Positions 52,836 through 61,454 of a DNA stretch of 64,000 nucleotides are shown piece by piece. The position numbers and the translations under genes are program-made. The first letter of the stretch is position 1. Each line of letters starts with the position of its first letter. The notes below the pieces were generated by a model. That model was given only the letters and a program-made list of their open reading frames with translations. It made no database searches and had not been told where the DNA came from. Source of the stretch: Patulibacter sp. SYSU D01012 (GTDB lineage: Bacteria; Actinomycetota; Thermoleophilia; Solirubrobacterales; Solirubrobacteraceae); assembly GCF_017916475.1 (NCBI RefSeq), contig NZ_JAFMTB010000001.1, forward strand, positions 186,001 through 250,000. The letters run 5' to 3'.

Positions 52836-53507
52836 GTGAGCGATCGACGCCCAGAGCAGAGCAAGTACACCCTCGACCGCGGGATCCCCGGCGCCTTCGA
52901 GGGCGAGACGGTGACCCGTCGACGCCTCATGGTGCTGACGGCGAACGTCACGGCCGGCGTCGCCATCGGCGGCATCGCGCTGTCGGCGGTCGGCTTCGCG
53001 GCCGGCCAGCCGTTCGTCGAGGTCGACACGGGCTGGCACGACGTCGGCCCGCTCGACGAGATCCCCGACGACACGTACGCCCCGCGCGTCATCACGCTCG
53101 ATCCCGAGATCGGCCAGGTCGGCAAGTCCACGGTCTACGTCCGCAAGCGCAACGAGCGCGTGGACAAGGAGCCCGCGGACGAGTGGAACAAGATCATCGC
53201 GATCTCGTCCCGCTGCATGCACATGGGCTGCCCCGCGCGGTACGTGCAGGCGGCCAAGCACTTCATCTGCCCCTGCCACGGCGGCGTGTACGACTTCCGC
53301 GGTGAGGTCGCCGGCGGCCCGCCGGTCCGCCCGCTGGACCGCTTCTACACGCGCATCGTCGACGGGCGCGTGCAGGTCGGCAAGCGCTTCTCGGTCAACT
53401 CGCAGATCCAGCGCTTCTCGCCCCGTCCTCCCGGACAGCCCCTCGACGGCATCGGGCAGTACCTCTACCCGTCGCGTCCCACCATCCGCAAGATGGCGGG
53501 CACCTGA
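52836..53507 (+). CDS. qcrA: Rieske iron-sulfur subunit of menaquinol:cytochrome c oxidoreductase
   Basis: 223-residue protein. The N-terminal 'TRRRLMVLTANVTAGVAIGGIAL' has a twin-arginine-like stretch before a transmembrane helix. The Rieske [2Fe-2S] ligands are 'CMHMGC' and 'CPCHGG'. The C-terminal 'PLDRFYTRIVDG' strand is typical. It passes electrons from quinol to cytochrome c on the outer face. tatA and tatC lie 3 kb downstream, consistent with Tat export of Rieske proteins. Confidence 0.94.
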   Translation: MSDRRPEQSKYTLDRGIPGAFEGETVTRRRLMVLTANVTAGVAIGGIALSAVGFAAGQPFVEVDTGWHDVGPLDEIPDDTYAPRVITLDPEIGQVGKSTVYVRKRNERVDKEPADEWNKIIAISSRCMHMGCPARYVQAAKHFICPCHGGVYDFRGEVAGGPPVRPLDRFYTRIVDGRVQVGKRFSVNSQIQRFSPRPPGQPLDGIGQYLYPSRPTIRKMAGT

Positions 53508-53512
53508 TCCTC

Positions 53513-54280
53513 ATGGCCAAGATCAAGCTCACCTCCTCGACGCCCGTGGCGGAGCCGGCCGACAAGCCCGGCCTGGTCGACCACGGCATCCACGCCGTCG
53601 ACTGGATCGACGAGCGCACGTCCATCTCGGGCACGCTGCGCTGGGTCATGTTCCGGCCGATCCCCAAGGGGACGAACTGGTTCTACACGCTGGGCACGGC
53701 CACGATGGTCGCGTTCATCAACCAGGTCATCACCGGCATGGTCCTGGGCATGTACTACGAGCCGTCCGCCACGCGCGCGTACGAGTCGATGAAGTACATC
53801 AACAACGAGGTCTTCCTCGGCGAGTTCGTGCACGGCATGCACCGCTGGGGGTCGACCGTGATGGTCGTCCTGATCTTCCTCCACATGGCGAGGACGTTCT
53901 TCTTCGGCGCGTACAAGTACCCGCGCGAGCTGAACTGGGTCATCGGCGTCGCCCTGCTGGTGCTGACGCTGCTCATGTCGGTCACCGGCTACCTGCTGCC
54001 GTTCGACCAGCGCGCCTACTGGGCGTCGGTCGTGGCCATGAACATCGCGGGCAACGCGCCCCTGCTCGGGCCGTTCATCCCGGACATCGCCCTGGGCGGT
54101 CCGGACGTCACCACCTTGACGCTGTCGCGCTTCTACATCATCCACATGATGTTGATCCCGGGCCTGATCATCGGGCTGATCGGCGCCCACCTGTACCTGG
54201 TCATCAAGCTGGGCACGACCGCGCCGCCCTGGGTCCGCGCCGACAAGGTCTCCGCTGACCTGAAGGAGCACGAGGCATGA
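53513..54280 (+). CDS. qcrB: Cytochrome b (b6-type) subunit
   Basis: 255-residue four-helix heme b protein. The heme ligands are a His pair spaced by 13 residues ('HRW...LHM') and a second pair spaced by 14 ('IIHMM...GAHL'). The 14-residue spacing and the short length mark the b6f/Bacillus-type split cytochrome b; the remaining helices are in the next gene. 'WASVVAMNIAGNAPLLG' and 'TLSRFYIIHM' are conserved. ATG start 5 bases after the Rieske stop. Confidence 0.94.
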   Translation: MAKIKLTSSTPVAEPADKPGLVDHGIHAVDWIDERTSISGTLRWVMFRPIPKGTNWFYTLGTATMVAFINQVITGMVLGMYYEPSATRAYESMKYINNEVFLGEFVHGMHRWGSTVMVVLIFLHMARTFFFGAYKYPRELNWVIGVALLVLTLLMSVTGYLLPFDQRAYWASVVAMNIAGNAPLLGPFIPDIALGGPDVTTLTLSRFYIIHMMLIPGLIIGLIGAHLYLVIKLGTTAPPWVRADKVSADLKEHEA

Positions 54281-55119
54281 ATCAGCGCGAGAAGGAGGCG
54301 TACCTCCGCGAATACGCCGTCCTGAAGGCGTCGGGGAAGCCGTTCTTCCCCTACATCATCGTCAAGGACGGCGTGATGATGATCGTCGTCGTCGGCGTCA
54401 TCATGCTGCTGTCGCTCCTGCTCGGCGGCGAGCTGACGGCGAAGGCCGACGCGACGACGACGACGTACGCGCCGCGACCCGAGTGGTACTACTTCTGGGC
54501 CTTCGAGCTGCTGCGCGTCATCAAGCCGCCGTACCTCGTGAGCCTCGCGGCCGTCGGCGTGCCGACGATCGCGATGCTGCTGCTGTTCCTGCTGCCGTTC
54601 TACGACCGCAACCCGGAGCGCCACCCGCTCCGGCGCCCGATCGCCACGACGGCCGGCATCTTCGTGGTCGGCGCGATGTTCTTCCTGTCGTACCTCGGTG
54701 CCGAGGCGGAGCCGCCGTCCCAGGTCAACATCGGCGCCCCGCCCGCGGTCGAGGAGGCCGGCGGCGCGACCATGCTCAAGTGGGACGCCGGTCGACGGCT
54801 CGTGGCGCAGTCCGGCTGCGGCGGCTGCCACAAGATCGGTCCGAACGGCAACGACGGCCCCGGGCCGCCGCTGACCGAGATCGGTGACCGCCTGAAGGAG
54901 GGCGCGATCCGCGAGACGCTCATCAACCCGACGCAGCCGATGCCGTCCTTCGCCAATCTGGGCGCGGACCAGCTCGACAAGATGGCGTTCTTCCTCGCCA
55001 GCCTGAAGAGCTCGGGCGAGGCCGAGGCCCACACGGGCAGCGGCGCCGAGGGCGTCGGCGACGACCCCGCCGGCGGCGAGGCGACCGACACCGACGGCCA
55101 GTCGGGCGGCGGCTACTAG
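54277..55119 (+). CDS. qcrC: Subunit IV fused to cytochrome c
   Basis: 280-residue fusion. Three transmembrane helices of subunit IV carry the quinol-site motif 'PEWY' (residues 68-71). A C-terminal cytochrome c domain has the heme motif CGGCH (181-185) and a likely axial Met in 'TQPMPSF' (M222). The tail is acidic and Gly-rich. This architecture matches Bacillus QcrC. ATGA overlap with qcrB, so the three subunits are co-translated. Confidence 0.94.
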   Translation: MNQREKEAYLREYAVLKASGKPFFPYIIVKDGVMMIVVVGVIMLLSLLLGGELTAKADATTTTYAPRPEWYYFWAFELLRVIKPPYLVSLAAVGVPTIAMLLLFLLPFYDRNPERHPLRRPIATTAGIFVVGAMFFLSYLGAEAEPPSQVNIGAPPAVEEAGGATMLKWDAGRRLVAQSGCGGCHKIGPNGNDGPGPPLTEIGDRLKEGAIRETLINPTQPMPSFANLGADQLDKMAFFLASLKSSGEAEAHTGSGAEGVGDDPAGGEATDTDGQSGGGY

Positions 55120-55141
55120 CCGCCCCCGCCCCCGGGCGTAC

Positions 55142-56158
55142 GTGAACACGGGCGGCGCCCCGCAGGTGCCCGCCGTGGTCGCCCCCATCGTGGCGGCCGC
55201 GGGGGCGCACGTGCCGCAGGCCCTGGCGCAGGTCGAGGACGAGCTGCGCCGCGCGGCCGCCCCCGGCGGCACGCAGTTGGACCGCGCGGCGCTGGAGACG
55301 GTGGCCGCGGGCGGCAAGCGCCTGCGCCCCCTCCTGGCGATCATCGTCGCCGGCCGGGCCGCCGGCGACGGCCCCGGATCCTCCCCCGCCGCGCGCGACG
55401 CCGTGGTCCGCGGCGGCGCCGCGGTCGAGCTCGTCCACACGGCGACGCTCCTGCACGACGACGTCCTGGACGCCGGCCTGCTGCGCCGCGGCGCGCCGAC
55501 GACGTTCGCGCGCGACGGCCGCGCGGCCGCCACCTGCCTGGGCGACGCGCTGCTGGCCGCGGCGTTCACCACCCTGGCCGCCGGCGGCGACGCGGACGCG
55601 ATCCGCATCCTCTCCGACGCCTCGCGCGATCTCGCCCACGGCGAGCTGCTGCAGCGCGAGGACGCGTGGGACGCCGGCGTCGACGAGGCGCGCTACCTGT
55701 ACCGCTGCGGCCTGAAGACGGGCGCGCTGTTCGACGCCGCCGCCCGCCTGGGCGCGCTGGCGGCGGGCGAGGACGACGAGCCGTTCGGCCGCTTCGCGGC
55801 GGCGATCGGCGTGGCCTTCCAGCTGTTCGACGACGTCCTCGACGTCGTCGCCCCGCCCGAGCAGACGGGCAAGCCCCGCGGCAGCGACCTGCTCGACGGC
55901 ACCGTCACGCTGCCGCTGCTGCTCGCCCGCGAGCGGGACCGCGAGCTGGCAGCGCTGGACCTGCGCGGGATCACGACGTCCGAGGCCGCGGCGCAGGTGT
56001 GCGACCGGATCGCCGCGACCGGTGCGACGGAGCGGACCGAGGAGCGGGCCCGCGAGCTCGTCGCCGAGGGCGTCCGCCGCCTGCCGGCCGGGCTGGACGA
56101 GGCGCGGCGCACGGCGCTCGAGCTCGTGGCGCGCGGCGTCGTGGACCGACGCCTGTAG
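55142..56158 (+). CDS. Polyprenyl diphosphate synthase
   Basis: 338-residue trans-prenyl transferase that builds the isoprenoid tail, probably of menaquinone. The first aspartate-rich motif is 'LHDDVLDAGLLRRG' (106-110) and the second 'FDDVLDVV' (230-234), with 'GGKRLRP' and 'LKTGALF' also visible. GTG start 22 bases after qcrC, so it follows the menaquinol oxidase that would use the product. Chain length cannot be read from the sequence with confidence. Confidence 0.93.
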   Translation: MNTGGAPQVPAVVAPIVAAAGAHVPQALAQVEDELRRAAAPGGTQLDRAALETVAAGGKRLRPLLAIIVAGRAAGDGPGSSPAARDAVVRGGAAVELVHTATLLHDDVLDAGLLRRGAPTTFARDGRAAATCLGDALLAAAFTTLAAGGDADAIRILSDASRDLAHGELLQREDAWDAGVDEARYLYRCGLKTGALFDAAARLGALAAGEDDEPFGRFAAAIGVAFQLFDDVLDVVAPPEQTGKPRGSDLLDGTVTLPLLLARERDRELAALDLRGITTSEAAAQVCDRIAATGATERTEERARELVAEGVRRLPAGLDEARRTALELVARGVVDRRL

Positions 56159-56308
56159 CGCCGGCGTCGACCGGCGCCCCCGGGCCGGCGCACCCTCACT
56201 CAGGCCCACCGCAAGCGGACGCCGTCCGCCGCCGACCGGGCGCGATCAGGCATCCGCAGGCGCGTTCCCGGCGTTCCCTTCAGGGAGATGACCTGGGAGG
56301 ATTCCGCT

Positions 56309-56578
56309 ATGCCGCTCGCCGCCATCGGGGCTCCCGGACTGCCGGAGCTCCTGATCATCCTGGTCATCGTGCTGGTCGTGCTGGGCCCGAAGCGCCTGCC
56401 GGGCCTGGGCCGGCAGCTGGGCGGCGGCATGCGGGGGTTCAAGGACGCCATCACGGGCGACAAGGACAAGAAGCAGCGCGACGCCTCGGGCCTGCCGCCG
56501 CACGACGCCGGCGATGCGCACGAGGAGACCGTCACGGCCGAGCCGGTCGACGAGCGCCGCCGCGATCCGCGCGCGTAG
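56309..56578 (+). CDS. tatA: Twin-arginine translocase subunit TatA
   Basis: 89-residue protein with an N-terminal transmembrane helix ('LPELLIILVIVLVVLGPKRLP'), hinge and amphipathic helix ('LGRQLGGGMRGFKDAI'), then an acidic tail. TatA forms the pore of the Sec-independent translocase for folded proteins. ATG 56309 chosen because GGGAGG sits 8 bases upstream; an earlier in-frame ATG at 56288 lacks one. tatC starts 6 bases after its stop. Confidence 0.94.
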   Translation: MPLAAIGAPGLPELLIILVIVLVVLGPKRLPGLGRQLGGGMRGFKDAITGDKDKKQRDASGLPPHDAGDAHEETVTAEPVDERRRDPRA

Positions 56579-56584
56579 CCCTCG

Positions 56585-57988
56585 ATGGCCAAGCTGCGCC
56601 CGGTCTCGTCCGAGGACCGGTTCACCCTCGTCGAGCACCTCTCCGAGCTCCGCACCCGCATCATCTCGGCGCTGGCGATCTTCATCGTCGCGTTCGGCAT
56701 CTGCTACTGGCAGGCCGACTTCGTCCTGAAGGTCGTCAACACGCCGCTGACGGAGTCGCAGCGGGACGAGCACGGCCAGTGCCGCACGGCGGGCGACAGC
56801 CTGGAGCAGAGCAACTGCTTCGACCGGGCCGTGGCGCAGGCGCTGAAGGAGCTCGAGCCGGTCGTCCGCGACGCTCAGGGCCGCGGCGGGGACGCACAGC
56901 AGGCCGACCGGGCGCTGCAGGCGCTGAAGCGCGCGCAGGAGCTGGCGCCGCGCAACGTCAACCGCAAGCCGGTCACGCTCGGCGTGGCCGAGCCGTTCTT
57001 CCAGACGCTCAACGTGGCGATGTACGGGGCGCTCGTCCTGTCGCTGCCGCTGCTGCTCTACCAGCTGTACGCCTTCCTGATCCCCGCGTTCACGGCGCGG
57101 GAGCGACGGGTGATCGTGCCGCTGCTCGTCGGCGTGCCGTTCCTCTTCTACGCGGGCGCGGCGTTCGGGTACTTCCTGGCGCTTCCGCGGGCCGTCGACT
57201 TCCTGCAGAACTTCAACGACAAGTCGTTCGACATCCTCGTCCAGGCCAAGGACTACTACAAGTTCACGGCCCTGTTCGTGGCGGGATCCGGCGTGATCTT
57301 CCAGGTGCCGGTCGTCGTCATCGCCGTCACCCGTCTGGGCATCGTCAGTCCGCAGCGCCTGCGCAAGGCGCGCGGCCTGGTCGCCGTCGCCTCGGCCGTC
57401 ATCGCGGCGCTCATCACGCCGACGCCCGACGCCGTGACGATGCTGCTGATGATGGCGCCGCTCGTGGTGCTCTTCGAGGCGAGCGTGGCGATCGCGGCCC
57501 TGTGGGAGCGCCGCCGCCCCGTCGGCGGGCGCTTCGCCGACTGGGGCGAGGACGAGGACGACGACGACCCCTGGCCGGACGACGACGATCCCGACGACGG
57601 CGGCCCGGACGACGACGACCCGTGGCCCGCGGACGACGATCCGGCGCTGGCGGCTCCGGCGGGCGAGGACCCCGATTCCGCGCTGCTCGGCGACCCGGCG
57701 GGCCCGCGCGTGGTCGGTGCCGGGGACGACCGGGAGCCGGGCGAGCGCGGGCCGGACGCGCCCCTCGCGGGCGCTGCGCCGGGCGTCGGCGGGGTCGGAT
57801 CGGCGTCCGGCGACGTGGCCCCGGCGCCGGACGGGCCGGTCGACGAGGCGGGCGAGGCCGACGGCGACGGGGACCCCGACCTGGACGCGTGGCTGCGCGA
57901 GGCCGACATCCTCGACGCCGAGGATCCCTACGCGGACGACGACCCGGCCGGCGGCGCCGACGGTCCGGACGGCCCGCCGCGGGCGTAG
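56585..57988 (+). CDS. tatC: Twin-arginine translocase subunit TatC with insertion and acidic tail
   Basis: 467-residue protein, against about 250 for a standard TatC. 'VEHLSELRTRI', 'VAEPFFQTLNVAMYGALVLSLPLLLYQ' (in two parts), 'ALITPTPD' and the six-helix pattern identify TatC, the receptor for twin-arginine signal peptides. Two additions stand out: about 60 extra residues between helices 1 and 2 (about 57-125) with two cysteines (C66, C78), and a ~150-residue Asp/Pro/Gly-rich C-terminal tail. ATG start. Confidence 0.93.
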   Translation: MAKLRPVSSEDRFTLVEHLSELRTRIISALAIFIVAFGICYWQADFVLKVVNTPLTESQRDEHGQCRTAGDSLEQSNCFDRAVAQALKELEPVVRDAQGRGGDAQQADRALQALKRAQELAPRNVNRKPVTLGVAEPFFQTLNVAMYGALVLSLPLLLYQLYAFLIPAFTARERRVIVPLLVGVPFLFYAGAAFGYFLALPRAVDFLQNFNDKSFDILVQAKDYYKFTALFVAGSGVIFQVPVVVIAVTRLGIVSPQRLRKARGLVAVASAVIAALITPTPDAVTMLLMMAPLVVLFEASVAIAALWERRRPVGGRFADWGEDEDDDDPWPDDDDPDDGGPDDDDPWPADDDPALAAPAGEDPDSALLGDPAGPRVVGAGDDREPGERGPDAPLAGAAPGVGGVGSASGDVAPAPDGPVDEAGEADGDGDPDLDAWLREADILDAEDPYADDDPAGGADGPDGPPRA

Positions 57989-58058
57989 CCGGATCGCCCG
58001 TCGTCGTCGGGCGTTCAGCTCGCTAGCACCCGGTGGCGGCTTCACGCTCGCCGCCGTC

Positions 58059-58064
58059 TATCCT
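58059..58064 (+). promoter_or_regulatory. Predicted leaderless -10 box (TATCCT)
   Basis: 7 bases before the ATG at 58072. Confidence 0.45.
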
Positions 58065-58071
58065 GCGCACC

Positions 58072-58815
58072 ATGCTTTTCGACCTGCGGTCCCCTGGCCG
58101 CAAGCGGGCCGTCCAGGCCCTGTACGTGGTGCTGGCCCTCGTCCTCGTCGGCGGCACGGTCCTCTTCGGCGTCGGCACCGGTCTGCCGGGCATCTTCGGC
58201 GGCGGCAACAACACCGCCCAGAACGTCGACCTGGAGGAGCAGCAGCAGAAGCGCCTCGACCAGGTCGAGGCCCAGGTCCGCCGCAACCCGCAGGACGCGA
58301 AGGCCCTGGCGACCCTGGCGTCGCTGCGCTACGCCGCCGGCGTGGCGAAGTACGGCGAGAACGACGTGAAGATGCCCGCGGCCGCCAAGCCCCAGTTCGA
58401 GGCCGCCGCGACGGCGTGGGAGAAGTACCTGGCGCTGGACCCGCAGCCGATCGACCAGTCCGTCGCCAACCGCATGGTGACGGTCTTCCAGACCGACGCG
58501 CTCAACCGCCCGGCCGACTGGGCCGACACCCAGGCGGCGATCACGCAGCAGGAAGAGGCGGAGGCCGAGAAGAACGGCACGAAGGTCGGCCCCGCCGTGT
58601 ACCTGTCGCTCCTCCAGGCCCAGTACGCCGCCAAGCGCGACCGCCAGGCGAAGATCACCGTCGAGAAGCTGCGTGCCGTCACGCCGAAGGCGCAGAAGGA
58701 CGCGGTCGAGGACGCCATCAAGGCCGCGAAGGATCCGAGCTCGGCGGCGGCCGCCGGCGGCACCGGGAGCGACAGCGGCGGTGGCACCATCACGCTGCCC
58801 GAGGACGAGAAGTAG
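58072..58815 (+). CDS. Membrane-anchored TPR-like protein
   Basis: 247-residue protein. An N-terminal transmembrane helix (about 14-36) with a Gly-rich end is followed by an outside helical domain resembling tetratricopeptide hairpins ('EAQVRRNPQDAKALATLASL', 'AATAWEKYLALDP', 'VYLSLLQAQYAAKRDRQAKI') and a Ser/Gly tail. Possibly an envelope scaffold. ATG 58072 chosen because a -10 box sits 7 bases before it. Confidence 0.75.
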   Translation: MLFDLRSPGRKRAVQALYVVLALVLVGGTVLFGVGTGLPGIFGGGNNTAQNVDLEEQQQKRLDQVEAQVRRNPQDAKALATLASLRYAAGVAKYGENDVKMPAAAKPQFEAAATAWEKYLALDPQPIDQSVANRMVTVFQTDALNRPADWADTQAAITQQEEAEAEKNGTKVGPAVYLSLLQAQYAAKRDRQAKITVEKLRAVTPKAQKDAVEDAIKAAKDPSSAAAAGGTGSDSGGGTITLPEDEK

Positions 58816-58849
58816 CCCGCGTCGCCGGCGCATCGAGCGCGGGCGGACG

Positions 58850-58869
58850 CCCGTCCAGGCCCGGACGGG
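58850..58869 (+). terminator. GC hairpin after the TPR-like gene
   Basis: CCCGTCC/GGACGGG stem with a 6-base loop, upstream of the tRNA-Lys promoter. Confidence 0.5.
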
Positions 58870-58899
58870 GGCACGCGACGCACCGGGCCCGAGATTTTG

Positions 58900-58905
58900 T
58901 ACGAT
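58900..58905 (+). promoter_or_regulatory. Predicted tRNA-Lys -10 box (TACGAT)
   Basis: Ends 6 bases before the mature tRNA 5' end, in the only AT-rich patch of the gap. Confidence 0.5.
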
Positions 58906-58911
58906 TCTCGG

Positions 58912-58985
58912 GCCCTGGTAGCTCAACTGGTTAGAGCAGCGGACTCTTAATCCGAAGGTTGAGGGTTCGAGTCCCTCCCGGGGCA
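58912..58985 (+). tRNA. tRNA-Lys (anticodon CTT)
   Basis: Acceptor stem GCCCTGG/CCGGGGC with one T-G wobble, D arm GCTC...GAGC, anticodon loop CTCTTAA with CTT, T arm GAGGG TTCGAGT CCCTC. CCA is not encoded. Confidence 0.97.
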
Positions 58986-59033
58986 CCTCGCGCATCGCGG
59001 CGCATCACCGCCGCGGTCCGCAGGAAGACTCGT

Positions 59034-59065
59034 ACGAAGGCCGGCACGTCAGTGCCGGCCTTCGT
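59034..59065 (+). terminator. Strong terminator after tRNA-Lys
   Basis: Perfect 14-bp stem ACGAAGGCCGGCAC with its complement and a GTCA loop, followed by a short T-containing stretch. Confidence 0.85.
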
Positions 59066-59272
59066 CGTTCTCGGGGGATCGCACGGGCGCGACGCGGACC
59101 TGCGGCAGATGGACGTGGCTAGGGGCGTGTGACAGCGTGTCCCTACGAGCTCGTCAACTCGTTGCGTGTACGCGGTCACAGATCGACGGGCTCGTGCGAA
59201 GAACGACTGCAGGTCGTATCGAACGACGGGGGCCCGGAGGGAGAGTCGGGCGCCGCGGAGGGGGAGATCCGG

Positions 59273-60055
59273 GTGCAAGCGCAGAGCGGCGTGGACGACG
59301 GGGCGCCGAAGGCGAGCGGCGCGGCGCGATCAGCGGCGCCGGATCGCGGCGGCCGCGTGCGGGTGCTGCGGCTCGAGCCGGCCTTGACGCAGGGGCTGTC
59401 GCGGCCCACGCTGGTCGAGGCGGAGCGCCGGTGCTTGGCCCGGACCGTCCACCTGCGCCCGTGCTCGTGGAAGGTCGCCGAGGGCCTGGCCGAGCACGAC
59501 GCGCGCTACGCGATCGTCCTCGAGGGGTTTGCGCTGCGCCGCACGAGGGTCGCGGGCCAGCGGTTCGTCGAGCTGCTCGGCCCCGGGGAGCTGCTGGGCG
59601 CGGCGGACCAGGCGCGCGACGACGCCTCGGTCACCCTGCGGGCGGTCACCCCCGTCGTGTGCGCGGTGCTCGACCGCGACTTCTTCCGTTTGGCGTCCGC
59701 GTGGCCCGAGGTGGGCCAGAACATCACCGCCATGGCCCTCGAGCGCGCCGCTGAGCTGGCCCACCACGCGGCGCTGCTCCGCATCAGCCCCCTGCACCGC
59801 CGGGTGCACGCCGTGCTGTGGCGGCTGGGCGAGCACTGGGGGCGTATGACGCCCCGTGGTGTCCGCCTGCCGTTCCCGCTGACCCAGGCCGACATCGCGG
59901 ATCTCGTCGCGGCGACGCGGCCGTCGGTCAACCTCGCGCTCGGCGTGCTCCGCGACCGGGGGATCGCCGAGGAGGAGCGGACCGGCTGCTGGGTGCTGCG
60001 ACGACCAGCCGCGATCGAGGCTGCGGCCCGGGACGACGACGCCAGCATGGTTTGA
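59273..60055 (+). CDS. Crp/Fnr family transcriptional regulator
   Basis: 260-residue regulator. The N-terminal cyclic-nucleotide-binding-type beta domain includes 'ARYAIVLEGFALRRTRVAGQRFVELLGPGELLG'-type sequence, here noted in parts. The C-terminal helix-turn-helix has 'LTQADIADLVAATRPSVN' and 'LRDRGIAEEE'. The FNR-type cysteine cluster is absent, and a cAMP-binding Arg/Ser phosphate cassette is not evident, so the signal is unknown. I chose GTG 59273 because GGAGGGGGAG lies 6 bases upstream; the frame stays open back to a GTG at 59129. Targets may include the neighbouring secreted cluster, which is inference. Confidence 0.85.
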   Translation: MQAQSGVDDGAPKASGAARSAAPDRGGRVRVLRLEPALTQGLSRPTLVEAERRCLARTVHLRPCSWKVAEGLAEHDARYAIVLEGFALRRTRVAGQRFVELLGPGELLGAADQARDDASVTLRAVTPVVCAVLDRDFFRLASAWPEVGQNITAMALERAAELAHHAALLRISPLHRRVHAVLWRLGEHWGRMTPRGVRLPFPLTQADIADLVAATRPSVNLALGVLRDRGIAEEERTGCWVLRRPAAIEAAARDDDASMV

Positions 60056-60167
60056 GCGGATCACCGGGACACACCCTGTTCACCACGAACGGGGCGGCGC
60101 GATCCCCCCGTATGCAGGGGGTTCCCGGAGAGCGGGCGCACGGGATGTCGGCAGGCGGACACCGTAC

Positions 60168-60197
60168 TTGACCCGGCTCACAGGAGCGGGTTACGGT
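60168..60197 (+). promoter_or_regulatory. Promoter of secreted protein A1 (TTGACC - 18 - TACGGT)
   Basis: Both hexamers are present with an 18-base spacer, unusual for this window. Leader about 65 bases, with GGAG 6 bases before the ATG. Confidence 0.65.
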
Positions 60198-60267
60198 CGT
60201 CCACCGAAGCGGCTCAGGTCGCTTCCGTCCCCACGTCCCCACCTCAGAGAGAGAACCGGAGAGCCCC

Positions 60268-61140
60268 ATGGCCCACCCCGTCCGCTCGCGCACCGCGCGG
60301 GCCGCGATCGCCGCCACCGTCGGTGCGGCAGCCCTCGCCGCCGCATCATCTGCATCGGCGGCCCCCACCGGCATCTACAGCGACTTCGCGAACTGTCCGA
60401 CGGGGAATCCCGACGTGGCATCGTGCCTGGTCAGCGACACGACCGGCGGCTCGATCAAGCTCGGGAACCAGTCCGTGCCGATCAACAAGACGATCCGCTT
60501 GAAGGGCGGCGTCACCGTCGATCCGGACACCTTCGAGACGGGGTTCGTCAACGCGACGAATGGCCAGACGCTGTCCCGCACTCCCCTCAAGGTCCCCGGT
60601 GGCCTGACCGGCCTGATCACGCCCCCGGCCGACTGGTCCCAGCCGCTCAAGACGCTGTTCTACGCCGCGGTCAACGCCGGCAACGACGTGACGGCCACGG
60701 CCGAGCTCGCCGGGCCGGTGCAGTTCAGCTTCGGCAACCTGCTCAACGGCACGGGCACGGCGATCGAGCTGCCCCTCCGCGTCAAGCTCGAGAACCCGTT
60801 CCTGGGCGACAGCTGCTACATCGGCTCCTCCTCGTCGCCGGTGCGACTGCGCCTGACGAACGGCACGACGTCGCCGCCGGCCGGCGTGGCGCCCATCTCC
60901 GGCGTCCCCGGCGAGCTCGGAGCCATCGAGGACATCACGACCCTCACGGGCCAGTCGCTCGTCGACAACACGTTCACGGTGCCGAAGGCCAGCGGCTGCG
61001 GCGGGGCCTTCTCGTTCGCGGTCAACCCGATCGTCAACCTGAAGATCGGTCTCCCGTCGGCCGCCGGCGTCTCCGTCGCGCGCTTCAACGGCAACGCGAA
61101 GCTCGCGCCGGCCGCCTCGGTCGTCGCCAGCGAGCAGTAG
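60268..61140 (+). CDS. Secreted protein A1, function unknown
   Basis: 290-residue exported protein with a classic signal peptide (about 1-32, ending A-S-A-A). The mature part is beta-rich with four cysteines ('FANCPT', 'ASCLVS', 'DSCYIG', 'SGCGG') likely forming two disulfides. Conserved blocks shared with paralogue A2 at 63155 include 'GSIKLGNQ', 'DTFETGFVNA' and 'VQFSFGNLLNG'. No enzyme motif or anchor. It has its own promoter and terminator, so it is probably abundant and stand-alone. Confidence 0.85.
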   Translation: MAHPVRSRTARAAIAATVGAAALAAASSASAAPTGIYSDFANCPTGNPDVASCLVSDTTGGSIKLGNQSVPINKTIRLKGGVTVDPDTFETGFVNATNGQTLSRTPLKVPGGLTGLITPPADWSQPLKTLFYAAVNAGNDVTATAELAGPVQFSFGNLLNGTGTAIELPLRVKLENPFLGDSCYIGSSSSPVRLRLTNGTTSPPAGVAPISGVPGELGAIEDITTLTGQSLVDNTFTVPKASGCGGAFSFAVNPIVNLKIGLPSAAGVSVARFNGNAKLAPAASVVASEQ

Positions 61141-61187
61141 TCGTCCCCTCGTCCCACCCCTCCAGCGCCGTCCCGGCGTCCCGTCCC

Positions 61188-61223
61188 GGTGGATGCCGCC
61201 CTCACCCGAGGGCGGCATCCACC
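61188..61223 (+). terminator. Strong terminator after A1
   Basis: Perfect 15-bp stem GGTGGATGCCGCCCT with its complement and a 6-base loop. Confidence 0.85.
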
Positions 61224-61421
61224 ACCAGGACGAACACACCAGAACCAACACAAACCGCACACGACGCTTCGCCGAAAGAACCCCAGGCGGAGTGACGAGG
61301 AGCGCCTGCTGAGCGGAGGCGCCGCACGCTGCCTGTTGCGCCGAATCGCCCGTCCTAGCGGGCTACTCGTCGTGGCGGAACCGTTAGAAATAGTCGCCGT
61401 GAAGTTTCTCTTGATTTCCCC
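61224..61421. other. AT-richer spacer upstream of B1
   Basis: Less GC-rich than the rest of the window, without a convincing gene. Together with the TTGACA promoter it forms the regulatory region of secreted protein B1. Confidence 0.4.
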
Positions 61422-61451
61422 TTGACAACCGAAAACTCCGCGCTCTATACA
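61422..61451 (+). promoter_or_regulatory. Canonical promoter of B1 (TTGACA - 18 - TATACA)
   Basis: Perfect -35 hexamer and near-perfect -10, the best sigma-70 type match in the window. It predicts strong expression and a leader of about 100 bases. Confidence 0.8.
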
Positions 61452-61454
61452 TCC

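Noticed and set aside
61189-61425. A 78-codon frame between A1 and B1
   Set aside because: It starts inside the A1 terminator and covers the B1 promoter; composition does not match the genes of this genome.
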